A DNA stretch of 64,000 nucleotides from positions 9,300,001 through 9,364,000 of the forward strand of contig CM082592.2 in the NCBI GenBank assembly GCA_040954595.2, read 5' to 3'. Position numbers and translations under genes: made by a program. Source of the DNA: Balanoglossus misakiensis. Taxonomy: Eukaryota > Hemichordata. The stretch's first letter is position 1. Every line of letters begins with the position of its first letter. Positions 1 through 12,500 of the stretch are shown one piece after another. The notes under the pieces are model-generated. The model was not told where the DNA came from. It did no database searches and saw only the letters and a program-made list of their open reading frames with translations.

Positions 1-1564
1 GAGGCTTCAAGCTGAAATTACACGATGTAAAAAGTGCGGCTACTGCCGTTTATGGTTTTTATGTGTGAGCGTGTAACTAAGAAACAAACTTTTGCTGAAA
101 GTTTATTGGAATCTCTTAGTTGAACATTCTATCTTCAGTATGTTGGAAAGCAGTTTTTGCGGTGCATGTCTATTGTGTATGAAATAAATGAGGATCGGTT
201 GAGTTCACGTTATTTAACGCAATATTTCGAATTAATTCGAACGCTCACTTTTCTATTTGATTTTCCTATCTATATTTTGTATCATCAGAAAACATCTTGC
301 AGCATTTTGAATGCTGGTCAGGTCTCGCAACAGCGTGCATTTTACTCCATCTTAGAAGAAACTGTCACCATTAGTCAAATTGTGCCAATAAATGCCGCAG
401 TTCGGACGCACGTGGTGAAAAAGGTATCAGACCGCCATTTTGTTAAAAAAGTACAAGGAGCAGTTCATCTTGCCAGGGGCAAATTTAAAAGATGTCAAAT
501 AATTTTAACGAGATCTCCCTGGAGAAAATATGAACACAGAAATAAAAATTTTGATCGATTTTCTTTACAATTAAAAATGCTGTCGGGGAGAATTACGAGA
601 TCGTGTCGAGATCGTACGAGCACATGACACCTGTCGTCAAGAGTTTAATTGAAGCAGCTGACCTCTGCAGTCTGTCGCGACGCCATATTTCATGTTTTAC
701 GCCTCGTTTTCGTTTACCGTCTCGTAACTCTGTCATAAAAAGAAAGTGCTTTACTCGTGTATTTCTTCCATTTGAAGTGTCTGCGTGACCTTCACAATGC
801 ACTCTTTGTTTGTTTTTTATGGAACTGCATTAACACAGCTGCCAAATTTTAATCATATTTTTACCACTCAAGTCAGTCTCGCCTATAGTTTATAGTCTCG
901 ATTTGTGTTTTTACGTGGATCAGCCTGCAATGTCTACTTGGCAACAACTTGATAACTGAGTGGGCGTGAGTCCATCCAGCACAGACGAGATATCCCATGG
1001 AAGCAGCTATGTCCAGACTGGCGTTGTGGCCAGTGTTTATCTGTTGACACAGATACCCGGGTCTTCTTTAAACATGGTGATTACATTGACAACGAAATCA
1101 GTATACGAGTGGAGAATTTGCAGTTCATGACTACAAGAATGAGTGAAGAGGAAAGACGAGACAGACAGACGCACATATTTATATCAGAAGATGCAGATAA
1201 CGATAGACTGACGACTAGACGCATTGAAGTCTGCTTAGTTGAAACATTTTCAACAACAAATAAGTGCTTGGTGTAACTGTTTCATAACTTCGCATTTCAT
1301 TTTATTATTCTCCATAAATATTGGACACGCGCATTAAAAATGACAGTTCAGTTTTAGAAGTTGGATCACCTGTTCATTACGTCAGTGCAGTCGGTGAAAT
1401 AGTAGTAGAATCAATATGCAAATTACTTGTTATGAAAACGTGGTACTCGCAATTCTAGTTCTGCACACACTAACACACACGTCAAATTTAAACAAAGTAC
1501 GCCTTCAAAATGAGATAGATATTGCGGCAGAGTAAGGTAAGAAATTGATTTTGACCATAAACAG
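1..1564. other. Flanking DNA without a recognised gene
   Basis: No recognised gene lies here. This stretch is downstream of the minus-strand death-TIR-UBX gene. An open stretch on the plus strand (about 954-1276) has a small cysteine cluster of the form CPxWxCGxC, but I found neither a convincing start nor a matching exon partner. The open frame at 157-627 has no recognisable domain and is AT-rich like the surroundings. I treat both as unsupported. Confidence 0.5.
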
Positions 1565-1570
1565 TTTATT
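1565..1570 (-). terminator. Polyadenylation signal of the death-TIR-UBX gene
   Basis: TTTATT on the plus strand reads AATAAA on the minus strand. It lies about 100 bases past the stop codon at 1670-1672, a normal distance for a short 3' UTR. Confidence 0.6.
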
Positions 1571-1669
1571 TACAATCAAGATTTCAAGTTCAATGCTCCC
1601 AGACATTCATTCGCGACATTTGTTCCCGGACTGGTGGACTAAAATTCCCTATGTCATTCCACGATGTTG

Positions 1670-4506
1670 TCATGGTTTCCATACTGTCACTTCGAGTCTG
1701 GTAACACCAGCTTTGCAGTGTGCGTTTGCGTAGGCCAGCAGCTGGTGGAAATTGTCGTTCAGATGGAAATGACGTCGGAGGCGATTGCCATTGGGCAATT
1801 TCACGTTCAACAACACTCTCTCCTCGTGTTCCCCGGGCTCCTCGCGTAAAATGTCAACGCCTTTCGGTGGTTTCTCGTCCGTTTCATGGAAGACAGACTC
1901 GGACAGTAGCCGCAGTGGAGTTCGTCGCCCTATTATCGGCAAGGGCGTGTACCTGGATAGATACGGACTCATTCCGTGTTGCTGCTGATCGGGCGTGTTT
2001 GCAACAGTCCCTATGCGATCGTTCGATCGACTTCTTTTCAAGACCTGGGGAGTCGTCATCATCGCGGGGACCGGCGACTGCCCGTGCTGGGCAGATTTCT
2101 TCCGCAATTCCGACCTCCGCTGCACCTGCGACAGAGAGCGGTTGACCCTCGCCAGCGCCTTGGCCTTTTTTGCCGCCGAGGGCGTCGTCTGGTCGCCCCC
2201 GTTGCCATCCTTCAGTCGCTTCACCAACTGTCGGAAACCGTCGTTGCTGAGTTTTGCCCATGGGCCAGAATCGTCGCAGAGATTGATGCTGCTGGACTTT
2301 GTGAAGATGGTCGCGAATGCGCCCTCTATTGGCCACGACAGGTTCTCCAGCAGCACAGGGATCACTGGCAACTGCAGAACTGCTGCAAGGTTAGCTTGCT
2401 GTCTGGATGCTACGCACTGCAGATAATCCTTGGTTAAACAGCAGACTACCTGCAAGACAAAAACATACCTGGTTTTGAAAAACGAGACCTGGATATGGGT
2501 CGACGTTGACACATATCAAGTCAAACGCTTTCAACAACTGCTGATGTCCTACAAGAAGAAACTGGTATAACACTAACATATCAAGATTAAGTAATACAAA
2601 AAGTGAAATACGAAAGAATATCTACCTTTGTTGCCATGGTAGACATGACGTCTTGAACTTGGGCAGAAAGGGGTTTGCCTTCCGCCATATTATGCATATC
2701 TACCCAGCAATTAAAGCCAGCCTTGGTTAGACGACAGTATAGTTGTTTGACTTCCGAAACTCTCGTCCAATCATGCGATATCAATATCAGTGAATTCGTG
2801 TCCGTAGGTGACTGAAACGTAATGATAGGCTGTTAACGCTATTGTCAGCCAAATATATCATCGTCGTCGTCATCACCATCATCACCACCACCTCCAGTAT
2901 AATGAAACATTTCTTAGCCCATAAACCTGTCCCTCTACATAACAAACCTTTTCTCCGTTCTCTGACGAATGATTGGTTTCGGTGTCATCTTCTGGCCAGG
3001 GTTCTTTCAAAGACGACAGCCACTCTAGATAATCTGCCGAAGAAAAGAAGCGTGACACACATTTAATTTAAGATTGTAAAATGGAAATCTAAATGCGACA
3101 GAGGGTGCCATTACGATCTGTGTGATGTCACCGTGCCAGTGATTCCCCCCACGAAGTCGACTTACCCGCAGTTGCCTTTGATAAATCAGGTGTGAGCTCG
3201 TAGTTCATTAGGCCGAGAATCTGAGTAAAAGACTGCATTGACCACAATGACTTGTCTTGTTTTGGCTGCCCCTCGTCACAGAGGCGGACGACGTTTGGCA
3301 GTTGAGAGACAATGGAACTTGCTCTGTCCTGACCATTACTTGTGACGTCATCTGTCTGGATGGTGATGACCGTCTTGTTGCGAAGGAAATAACTCGCCAG
3401 TTCAGCCTAGGAGAGAGAGAAAGATAACAAGAATATGATAGTGATGAAAATGATTTTCTGGTTTGTTATCAATAAAGAATTCAATTCTCTGTGTTTTGAA
3501 ATACAACTGGTGAAAGGGCTCTGCTTTGCAATATATTCGTCATAGTGTAATCGAGTGTGTTCCCACATCCCAATTAAAAAGGGTAAGTTTTGATGATACG
3601 CTGCGATGGAATCTACGAACCTCCCTGAAACACAGTTCCGACTCCAAATACTTCCTGGAAACAATCAGAATGATGACTTTGGCGGCGTGTATCCCGTGTT
3701 CTGGTGTGGCCGGGCATGCGCATGCTCCACCGTCGATGACGTCAAACCCAGCACGCTCAAGATGGCTGCAAATGTTGTCTGCCTCACGCTTGTCATCATC
3801 GTGGAAGGAGACGAAAATCGGAGGCAAGTTCTGCATTTCTTTGAGTTTCTGGTAAATGGTGTGTCCACCTTGGAAGAATCAGATAGCTTTTTAAGTACAT
3901 GTGTACACTGTCGCCGTGGACACTGTCTGTCTGACTGTCCGTTTGAAGGTAGGTAGGTATGGTAGGAGCTACGGCTTCAACTATGTAGTCATGTATGTGA
4001 GCACGTACAGGCGAATCATAATCTACAATCAAGCACATAGTTTGAGTAGACTGAAAGACTCAGTCCTTTGTGGGCGTTCCGGTGCAGTGCTTACGACCCT
4101 TAAGTCGTAACACTGCAGACAAAGATAAAGAACACGCCCGCACACGGCCCAGTCTTTCAGTCTTATAGTTTGAGGTGCAGAGCAAGGAAGCAAAGCATCC
4201 ATGAGGGAATTGGGCCAGTTTTAAAAAAAACATACCTTCTACTATCAGTGAATTTTCGATAATTTCTACCGCATCATGTCGGCCGATGCTGCCCAGTGTC
4301 GACAGAAGCATCGCCGTTGGTTCAAGCATGCCGCCGTTGTTCAAACCACAGTACCACTGGCTCAGTAACACCATCGTCGGGTCATGTGACTTGGCCCAGT
4401 TGACGATGTCAGTGGCGTTGAATCCCAGCCTCACCGCTAGGTGGCGCCAGTCTTTGGCAGCCTCTGAGTTCATGACATTGGCAACTACAGGCAACCAGTC
4501 GACCAT
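1670..4506 (-). CDS. Death domain-TIR-TIR-UBX protein
   Basis: Six coding exons in phase: 4506-4236, 3868-3621, 3406-3166, 3033-2948, 2811-2626 and 2449-1670, giving 603 aa. Residues 1-88 form a death domain (WRHLAVRLG, LLSQWY, GRHDAVEIIE), a homotypic assembly module. Residues 108-235 are a TIR domain (IFVSF strand, then SRKYLESELCFREAELA). Residues 290-420 are a second, more diverged TIR (LILIS strand, then CCLTKDYLQ). A basic Ser/Arg/Gln-rich linker follows, then a UBX-like ubiquitin fold at 538-603 (LPNGNRLRRHFHL), a type of domain that in other proteins binds p97/VCP. The UBX is short at its C-terminus. The start ATG in the first listed exon has a strong Kozak context (AGCATGG) just after an acceptor, so a 5' UTR exon probably lies upstream. 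By family, death and TIR domains act in innate immune signalling, and some TIRs cleave NAD+. The function here is inferred. Exon phases make the model firm; the domain combination is not one I know by name. Confidence 0.85.
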
Positions 4507-5792
4507 GCTTTCTTTTGTCTGAGAAACAGAGCAAAGGTGAGTGGAAAAAAGGAAGAAGGAAAAACTGCTAATGACCGAATGTCCACGGGGCTTTAACCCC
4601 TTCTCTAGGTGGTTTACGTTATAGATCTTTGAGAATACAAAAAATGAGCGAATATAGACCCTTTTGTGATCGACACAATTAGTAAACGATTTTTCATTCT
4701 CGAAAAATGTGTGTAGAGGAAAGGTTGCTGAACTGCACATGCGCGTGCACATGGGTTTGTTTTGTGCCAATCGAGTTGGTGATAAGTTAGACACGAAAAC
4801 ACGAAGGTGCATGTAACAACTAAGGGGGGTAAAAAACAACAAATCATCGATTTAATAATGTGAATAGTTTTTATTTCACCTTAAACGTCAGTACTGTTTG
4901 TTTAAAACATCCGATATGTTTAATTATCAAGAACTGGGACAATGTTGATAAATATATGTACTCAATAAATAATGAGTAGTTAATGGTACTATAGAATGTT
5001 ACTTCACCAACCAAGATTATAGTTTTCCCCTGAGTTTGAAAATATAATTAATGAAATATATTATCAAAATATACTGTTAATTTGATTTGCTAAAATAAAT
5101 TAGTCTTTTGAAAAGTTTGTCACTGTATTTATAAGACACTACCAAATTAGAAAAAAAGTTATAAAACTAGATGTTTTCGTCACGGTCACATACACTTTTG
5201 TCCACTTTCTGTACACTGAAATAATGGCTAGAAAAAAGGGAGAGGATAGTCAACTTGCCTATCGGATGTCTGGCCATTATTTTCAATTAACTGTGACGAT
5301 AAGTTCTGTATTACTCCTTCATTTGGCAGTAAATTTTGAAATATGGTATGCGTTTCTGGGCCTTTCATATGTACATTCATGTCAATGAATATTTGATGAT
5401 TGGTGGGACATACTCATGTTTCGACTTCTACAAGAAGTAGGGGGATTGTTCTGATTGTGACAATTGCTTAGTGATTACAAGAGGGTTAATAATGGTTAAA
5501 ACAGTTGTGATAATACTTTGTAAGTAAGTTGTCAGGGTTTCACACGTGGAGTTAGAACTGCAGACGAATTCTCCCGTCTGTGCACGATCTGTATGTTCAC
5601 GAAGAGCGCCCTCTAACAAGACCAATTTTCGTGTTTTTTTTTGGTGATTGTGTGAAGCACATTCACACGCAAGAGGGCGCCATCTCGTCTTGCACCCAGA
5701 CTACAATGCAGTTAAACTTTCAAACTGGCCTGCCGTATTTTTCTCCCATTTCTCAGTGCATCAAAGGAGGGATGGTGATCACACATGGTGGG
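4507..5792. other. Gap between the ARM gene and the death-TIR gene
   Basis: AT-rich, with no convincing coding exon. It should hold the 3' UTR of the ARM gene and the promoter or 5' UTR of the death-TIR gene. Minus-strand AATAAA occurs at 4870-4875, which would imply a 3' UTR of about 900 bases for the ARM gene. If the two genes were really one, this would be an intron of about 1.27 kb. That would need a splice donor before the stop at 5793, and I see only weak candidates. Confidence 0.5.
5605..5680. promoter_or_regulatory. Inverted pair of AGAGGGCGC motifs (CTCF-core-like)
   Basis: AGCGCCCTCT at 5605-5614 and AGAGGGCGC at 5672-5680 are reverse complements about 60 bases apart. AGAGGGCGC is the core of the known CTCF binding consensus. 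Only the core matches; the flanks match poorly. The pair lies just downstream of the ARM gene stop. Confidence 0.25.
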
Positions 5793-8700
5793 TTAGATAG
5801 ATTTCTCGTGAAGTGTCTGCAAGCGCTGGACGAACGCTGTTAGTTCGGCAATCCTTTCGTCCTGCTCCAGCACAATTTGTGTCAAATTCCTTATGTCTAG
5901 TCCCTGCTGTACGAGTTTCTTCTGCTGCTTGGCTATGACTCGGTCCTGTTCGTTCAGCGTCCTTTTCACTTTGACGTAGGACAGTAACAGCGCCCACGCG
6001 GACAGCTGAAAGTAACGCTGGCCAAACCCCCCTACCTTCTCGTCAAATCTGGTCTGTTGGGCGTTTGCGTCACTTTCGTCCCGTTCTCCATTGCTGGTGA
6101 CGTCGTTAGATGGTGTGATCTCCTTGTTTGCATTCTTGTCCAGAAGGTTGTCCACGGTTGGATCGACGGCACTGCGCATGCCATTTCTTTGATGGTTTGT
6201 CTGAGGCCTAGATGTACAGATAAAAATATCGGTTAAAATTTACTACGAAGCCTTAATGTCGCTTGCTCGCCCGCCAACCCACCCATCAACAACCCCAACC
6301 ACCAAACAACCGACAAACCCACCCACTCACCTGACTGTGATCTGTAGAAGTGATTTCGTCAGCTGCTGAACCTCTGGTACAGACCTTCTCGTAATGTGCT
6401 GAATGTGGTCTGTGTGTTTGGCGAGACACGTCGGATAGCGTTCACCCACTGTCTTGATGAGTCTCAGGACAGGTATGTAATAATTACTGGAAGCCGACTG
6501 CAGTACTTTGAAGAGGCCGTTCAATACCTTGTCAGCAATACTCTACCAAATAGAGAATCATCCGAAGTGGATAGTTCAGTATTTTCCACGACTTTGGCAC
6601 CAAAGGATATTTTGCCCAAGAACTTACACGTGGTGGGAAAGTTCATAAGTTTGAACTTCTGAGAACGAGAAATGCCAATTTGTCAATGGCGATGATCAAT
6701 TACAAAAATGGTCGTTGTATGAGACATCATCACAGTAAGAATTATGAAATTCAAGAAAAGATCGTCTATCAACTGACCTCTTTCACTGTCAAGGATACAA
6801 GCACACGGGCAGCCTGGTACGTCAGCATTCCTATATCGTCACTGTGTATGAGTTCGTCCAAGGGGTCGACCAGATAAACGTAGGCATCGGGTCTGTGCGA
6901 GGTCAACACCGCCAACACTTTTAGACCGTTGACCTGAACTTCAGTACTTTTGTCAAGACTTTCGATCACGAAGTCTGAGTACTGTTCTACTTTCTGAAAG
7001 AAAGGGGTCAAACATCTGAAATGACGATTTTTCTTGTACGAGCGAACAACTGACAACATATGGTGCTTTTCGTCTGAAACACGTGACATGATACCTTATA
7101 GAAAGACGTGATTATGGCCATGGGCTTACCTCAGGATAGTCGGCTGCTACATCACCTAGCAACCGCAAGACGCCAGCCAGATATATGTCGTCGTTTTCGA
7201 CAGTTTTCTCGATCAAACCACCAAGTTTCTCCAGTACAGCATCTTTGTTGTGCGGGTACGTCGATAGCAATAGTTCTGATGATAAACCGATATCGTAATT
7301 GAAGTTTTAGTATGTGTCGTTTTAAATTTGCGCAAATCAAAAATCCTACGGTTTTTGAAAGTTGACACAGGCGTCTGACACATCTGGTGGATTAAAAAGA
7401 AGACCGAAACAAATTTTGATAAAATAAACACGTCCTGAACTAATTTCATGAATACCTTTCGTTTAACCCGTTGTCGCACACACATACCTATGAAAAGAGC
7501 AGTCATGGCAACCATGACAAGTGGCTAGACCATAGCCTTCGAGACTTACGGATAAAGAAGGGCAGTTCAATGCCGTCTCTATCGATGCACCACTCGATCA
7601 ACTCGGTCACTTTCGAGGCCACAACCGTCGGCTGCTTGACGGCGATCTTGGATATGGCTTCCATGGCGTTCAGTGTCAGCAGCTCCGACCTTGAACTCTG
7701 CAGTATCTTCAGGAGGGAGGGCACGAACTTGGAAGATACTTCGACGTCGAGTTCAGTTTCAGCCTGGAATAGAGAAAAAGATGCCCGTAAACATTATAGG
7801 TCAAGATCCATACATCTTTCTCTCACTCGGCAGGACGCACACGCAATTGTGACAGTATCACTTACACGGTGAAGATAGTTCCTGATTATGTGGGAAGTGA
7901 TGGCGCCATGGCCGTTGTCTTGGTAACCATCTTCCTGTTGCAACGGCTGCGATGACGTGAACAACAGGAGTCGACATAAGTAGTTGGAATACTTCATCCA
8001 TGTCTTCGAGAAACTGAAAGTACAAATTTATTGAGCCATCAACAGCAAATCGAAGTTGGAGTGATAAGTTCTGTATTTCATTCGGCTATGTCCTCTCCAC
8101 GGCTGTTGTTAGTCGATTTGTTTTTGTCCTCGAAGAATTGTTCATTTTCTAAGTCGTCTGCATTTCTTCTCTCGCCCTTTTGTTGAGTTATAGTGTGCAG
8201 ATAGGTACATGGTTTGAAAAAATGTGGAAAGTCGATTGCCCTATGTGTAGTTTTGAACAGAATGGATCGTTGAAATGATTCAGTTTTGAGATTCCTCACT
8301 GATTGTAGACACTATTCGAAAATTATTTTCAGTGTTGAAATAAAGTAGTGCGAAATCGGCCATTGGCAGACTAATGAAAGACGACAAGCTCTGTCCGGCG
8401 CCCTTCACATCATTTCAAACAGTACACAAAGCCTCAAACCAATCGGTCTAAAATGTACAATAACGCCTCAACGGGCTTTTGATGAGAAGTGCAAAGCTCA
8501 CAGACAGTGGGCTTGGTCCGGTCACAGTCCCTCTATTACAGTAAAAGAGGGACTTTGGTCCAGGGCTTCAACGCGCACGTGAAGAAGCCAAAGAAAGCGC
8601 ACAAGAAACACGCCCTCTATTGTTCATCTTCTACTCACTGTATTTCTTTACAAACGCCGTCCAGAATCGCTCCAACAATGTCGACTTTTGAAGTGCTCTT

Positions 8701-11700
8701 CAAGTAGTCGGCGTTTTCTTTCATCATCTTGTCGAACGCCAGTAGCACTTCGGGCAACCTCGCCTCCAGACCCTGTTGAACCACGACATTTTTAAGACGC
8801 TCTGAGACGGCTATTTTATATACTCTTGTACAACCAGAGCGTAAATCGCCCACAAGTTTGACAGTTGAAGATCACACTTGGTCTCACTCTACTTGCAACG
8901 CGTGTTGTAATCTACTCGTAAACGTGTTTTCTTTTTTGAAAAGTGCACTTCAGTTTAATTGAAAATAGGTTGAACAGTCTGCAGAATTGTTCTGGCGGAG
9001 AATAGCATATCCATTTGAACTATTTTTCACAGGGGATGTGCGAGAACCAGAACAAAGGACGATGACACTGTGAAATTCCACAACAGTGGACAGCTTTCTG
9101 AATGGCCTAATAATAGTGTCGATCTGGTCACGTGAGGTTTTATTATAGAACATGCGATTTCGTTTACAACTTGTTGCCAACACCGAGATCACACTCGGCA
9201 GATTAACTGGTCAGGTTTAGCATTGAAAGTTTTGTCGTCGGACTCGTAAAGATTATGTAACGTTGAATAATTTGATGAATCACTTTTCTCATGTCGGATG
9301 TCGGAACAGATGTTTTCACGCAATACACTACTGTGAAATTATCGGCGTTTAGTGAAAACTACAAATGGCATTGCAATTACTGATTACCCAACCGACCATG
9401 TGTTCATGTAATTTGCGGGAATTTACACAAGAGACTAAGAGACCTTTGCAGCCAGCAAATCCACCCCTTCTGTGGCGAAATCAAGTTTCTGTGCGTCGTG
9501 TCGCAAAGACTTTTTTTTTGGGGGGGGGGGGGCAACCCAAAACCCTTACCTGCCAGGTTACACCTGATGCAAGCTGCCTGACACCCCCGCAGAGCCGCCA
9601 CTTTGGGGTCCTGAGAAATGCCACCACAATGTCCACCATTCTTCTGTTCACTCGCCTCTGCACCGACGGGAGAGGTCTGAAACGAGCCAAGGAAAACATC
9701 CCTGTATTTGTTTTGTGCAAAGGCATCGGCCGCGCTTTACGGAACAATTGGCTCTCGAGAGGATGGCGGTTCCGCTCTGTGATCTTACGTGGCTGTGGTC
9801 ATATGCACGTTGACCTTTTTTCAAAAAATTGGCCGACAGAAATTCCTCATATTCTCAAACTTTTCTCCGACTAGCATATCCATTTTAGTCTGGGGCAGTG
9901 CTAAATACTGTAATCCGTCTACTTCTTGCAAAATGAAGAGGATGAATGCCGTGATTTTGATTTTATTGGATTTTCCAATCATGATGACCGTTACTTGGAA
10001 GTTGGTGATACGATCTGTGGTGCGCTCAGCGAACCATATAGGTCTTTCCGAAACCTGTATACAAAACAAATAGCGACAATCACCGTGCAGCTGATTTCAT
10101 TAGGGAACGTTTAAACCGCTCTCAAAACTTAAAAGGTCTTTAACAATGTCATGAGTAAGCCTATGATTAAAGGCACAATACCTTGCGCCCGTGGCATATT
10201 GTATTGTTTCAGTACTTTTTTGTTCCGTGCGGGATGTTTGTTGTTCTGCCTGAGAGCCGGTAAATTGACAACCACTAAACTTGTAAGAGAACCGTTTGTT
10301 TGGTTAGGATTCGGACCTAAACGCGTATCGCCAGTGTATTTTTAAGTTGTGTTGTACTGTTATCCGAGAACTCTGCGAAATTGAACATGGTGTATATACA
10401 CACATGTAGAGCCACATTCAGGAAATTCATCTCTATCCGCCATTTTTGCGAAGGACAAACACCAATATACAGTCCCTCTATCAGTATTGAAATGACAGCC
10501 AGATGATTTGTTACGTCTAGATTCCATGGTCCTAACCAGCCAAGCGCGCGAACCACCTGCGATTGCCAGGTACGCACGCAGAACTACTGAGAGAACTTGT
10601 CGTGGGAGAATGGCTGCAGGGATTTAGAGCTATAATTGCCGTCAAGAAGAGTAAATGGGCACGTTGCGACCTCCACACATTCAACAATGTTGACGTTTAA
10701 CCCTCACAGGAAGTCGATGAATACCCATGCCCAAAAGGGACTTTAATAGTTGAAATCACGTCTTCGGGGCAATTTATAGTTTACATCCACCAAAACGGAT
10801 GTTAGGGTTTAAACCGTCAGACATCTCCCCTGTGCGGTAAACCACTGGCCGCGAGAATTTCTGCATGTCTGCGACGGAGCAAACGCATTATTGTATTGAG
10901 TTACGCCAAAAAAGCAGTTCGTCAAAAGACAAACACCCATTGTCATTGTTTCGATTGTTGCCGTTTTTATTGTCTTTTATTACGTCGTTTTATTTACAAT
11001 TAAAGCCACGTCCGTGTCTTTCATTCGGGCTGTGGATACTAGTGTGCTCGTTTTATGGGGCTGACCAATACGGCAATGTATACTCACGCTAGCTGTGTCG
11101 TGAACAGGCCGCTGCTCACTTCAAGGTTCCTCACTTGACCGTCGTTGTTTTTCTTGTCTTCTTTGAAGCTGTCGTAGGAATCTTTCCACTTGCCCAGAAG
11201 CAGCAGGGCAAGGTCCGGATTGACCTTCAAACGTGTACACAGAGAAAGAAAGTCTAACTAACACCACCCCAGGCTATATGCACACCTTCTGCCAAAATAA
11301 AGTCGTGGGTAATACAGGCAGGTTTAACCACACCCCCCCCCCCCAACCCGGTGATGGAGGGACCTTGCTCAGGTTGCTGTGAAGTTTTAATTTATTCGTG
11401 GTTAGCTGAGTCTGTTGCTCATGACATTTCATGTCGTCTGTCGAATTGTATTCTTAGCTAGAAGGTCGGTCGTAAAAGAATGTTTTGTCACATAAAAAAT
11501 GGAGGACAGGTGCACAAATTAATATGTCATCCTACAGGAGAGTTATTGCTCTATTTGAAGAGCAGTTTACAAATTGTCTGACAGAGCATTGGGCTTATTT
11601 AAGAATGTGCTGATTGTTCTCAATTTGACTAACACAAAGTTGTGCAATTTTACACGTTTTAGCATTCATCATATCAACCATAGGCAAATTATGCGGCTTG

Positions 11701-12500
11701 AGATTTACGTCTGTGCTGACGTGATTTGCATTGACGTCACACCAGAAACGTGAGCGTCGATGCTCACATATTCCAAGGTAAAGCTATATTAGACCCACAT
11801 TCTCCTCCCTTCTACTAGGGTAAGATCATCGACATTCGATTCAGTCAGACGCGACAATCTGTTGCCATCCGATAGCCCTCGTGCGTCGCTGTGAAGAAAC
11901 CCTAACCCTACATGACGATTTGCAAATTGAAGTCGCCAACTTTACCCGGCAACGCGTGCAAAATTCCACGCCAAAGACAGTTGTTACTTCGTTGTGGTCA
12001 TGCGCAATGATGTGGCCCTCCAATATCTGGATGGAGTGTGCTAATAACAACGGTTTTTGTGAAAACTATACTTTGTCAGATAACATGTTCTGGTTATCCG
12101 GTCAGAAGACCTATACATAACACATTCAAGTGAAATTTGCGGCTATTTTAAGTTGTAGTTACGTTGTCAAATATCGCACTCGTGTGACATTTCGTGCAAA
12201 GCCCTGGAAGCCATTGGCCCGAAAGGACTTCACCCGCGACTACTGACCCACATTCGGACAGTAAAACGTTGACCAAAACACAAGACGTCTTTGTTTTCCG
12301 ACTAGCCAGCGGAAACACTGCTATTTTTGTCGGGTTCCCTTCATCCCCGACGGAATACTTCAAAACTCTCAAGCGAAACGTGCCATTCCACCGGCGCAGA
12401 CTCTTACCTTCCATCGGACTTTCTTCTTGGCGATGACGTCATTGATTCGTCTCCAGTCGGCATCCTCTTTGCCACAGAGCGAGTGCAAGTCATCGGTCAT
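5793..12500 (-). CDS. ARM/HEAT-repeat protein with C-terminal coiled coil
   Basis: Ten coding exons in consistent phase: 12500-12408, 11224-11088, 9676-9550, 8799-8639, 8013-7866, 7763-7550, 7275-7130, 6993-6778, 6542-6331 and 6207-5793. They total 1869 bases, or 622 aa. The start ATG (MTDDLHSLCG) follows an acceptor-like site, so a non-coding first exon is likely. Residues from about 100 to 485 are repeated amphipathic helices of ARM/HEAT type, for example SLLKILQSSRSELLTLNAME and VLRLLGDVAADYPE. A polar linker (490-540) follows, then a Gln/Lys/Glu-rich coiled coil (about 564-620). No catalytic motif was seen. ARM/HEAT proteins are scaffolds or regulators. The downstream neighbour is a death-TIR protein on the same strand, so a regulatory partnership as in SARM1 (ARM holding TIR off) is an attractive inference, not shown. 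Exons 1-3 are the least certain because they lack recognisable domains. In exon 3 a second frame is also open, and phase decided the choice. Confidence 0.75.
9510..9532. repeat. Poly-T/poly-G tract in an intron
   Basis: A run of T followed directly by a run of at least ten G, just past the donor of the third coding exon of the ARM gene. Its length is prone to sequencing error. Confidence 0.7.

Noticed and set aside
157-627. Plus-strand open frame of 156 codons
   Set aside because: No domain or conserved motif. Composition matches the AT-rich surroundings.
9550-9676. Alternative frame in ARM exon 3 reading KVAALRGCQAACIRCNLAG
   Set aside because: It looks helical, but the phase left by the previous exon and needed by the next one selects the other open frame.
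10317-10577. Possible extra ARM exon on the minus strand (VVRALGWLGPWNL)
   Set aside because: The adjoining exons (11224-11088 and 9676-9550) already join in phase, and no clean acceptor and donor flank this stretch.
11900-11911. CCCTAACCCTAC, telomere-like
   Set aside because: Less than two full telomere units inside an intron; expected by chance.
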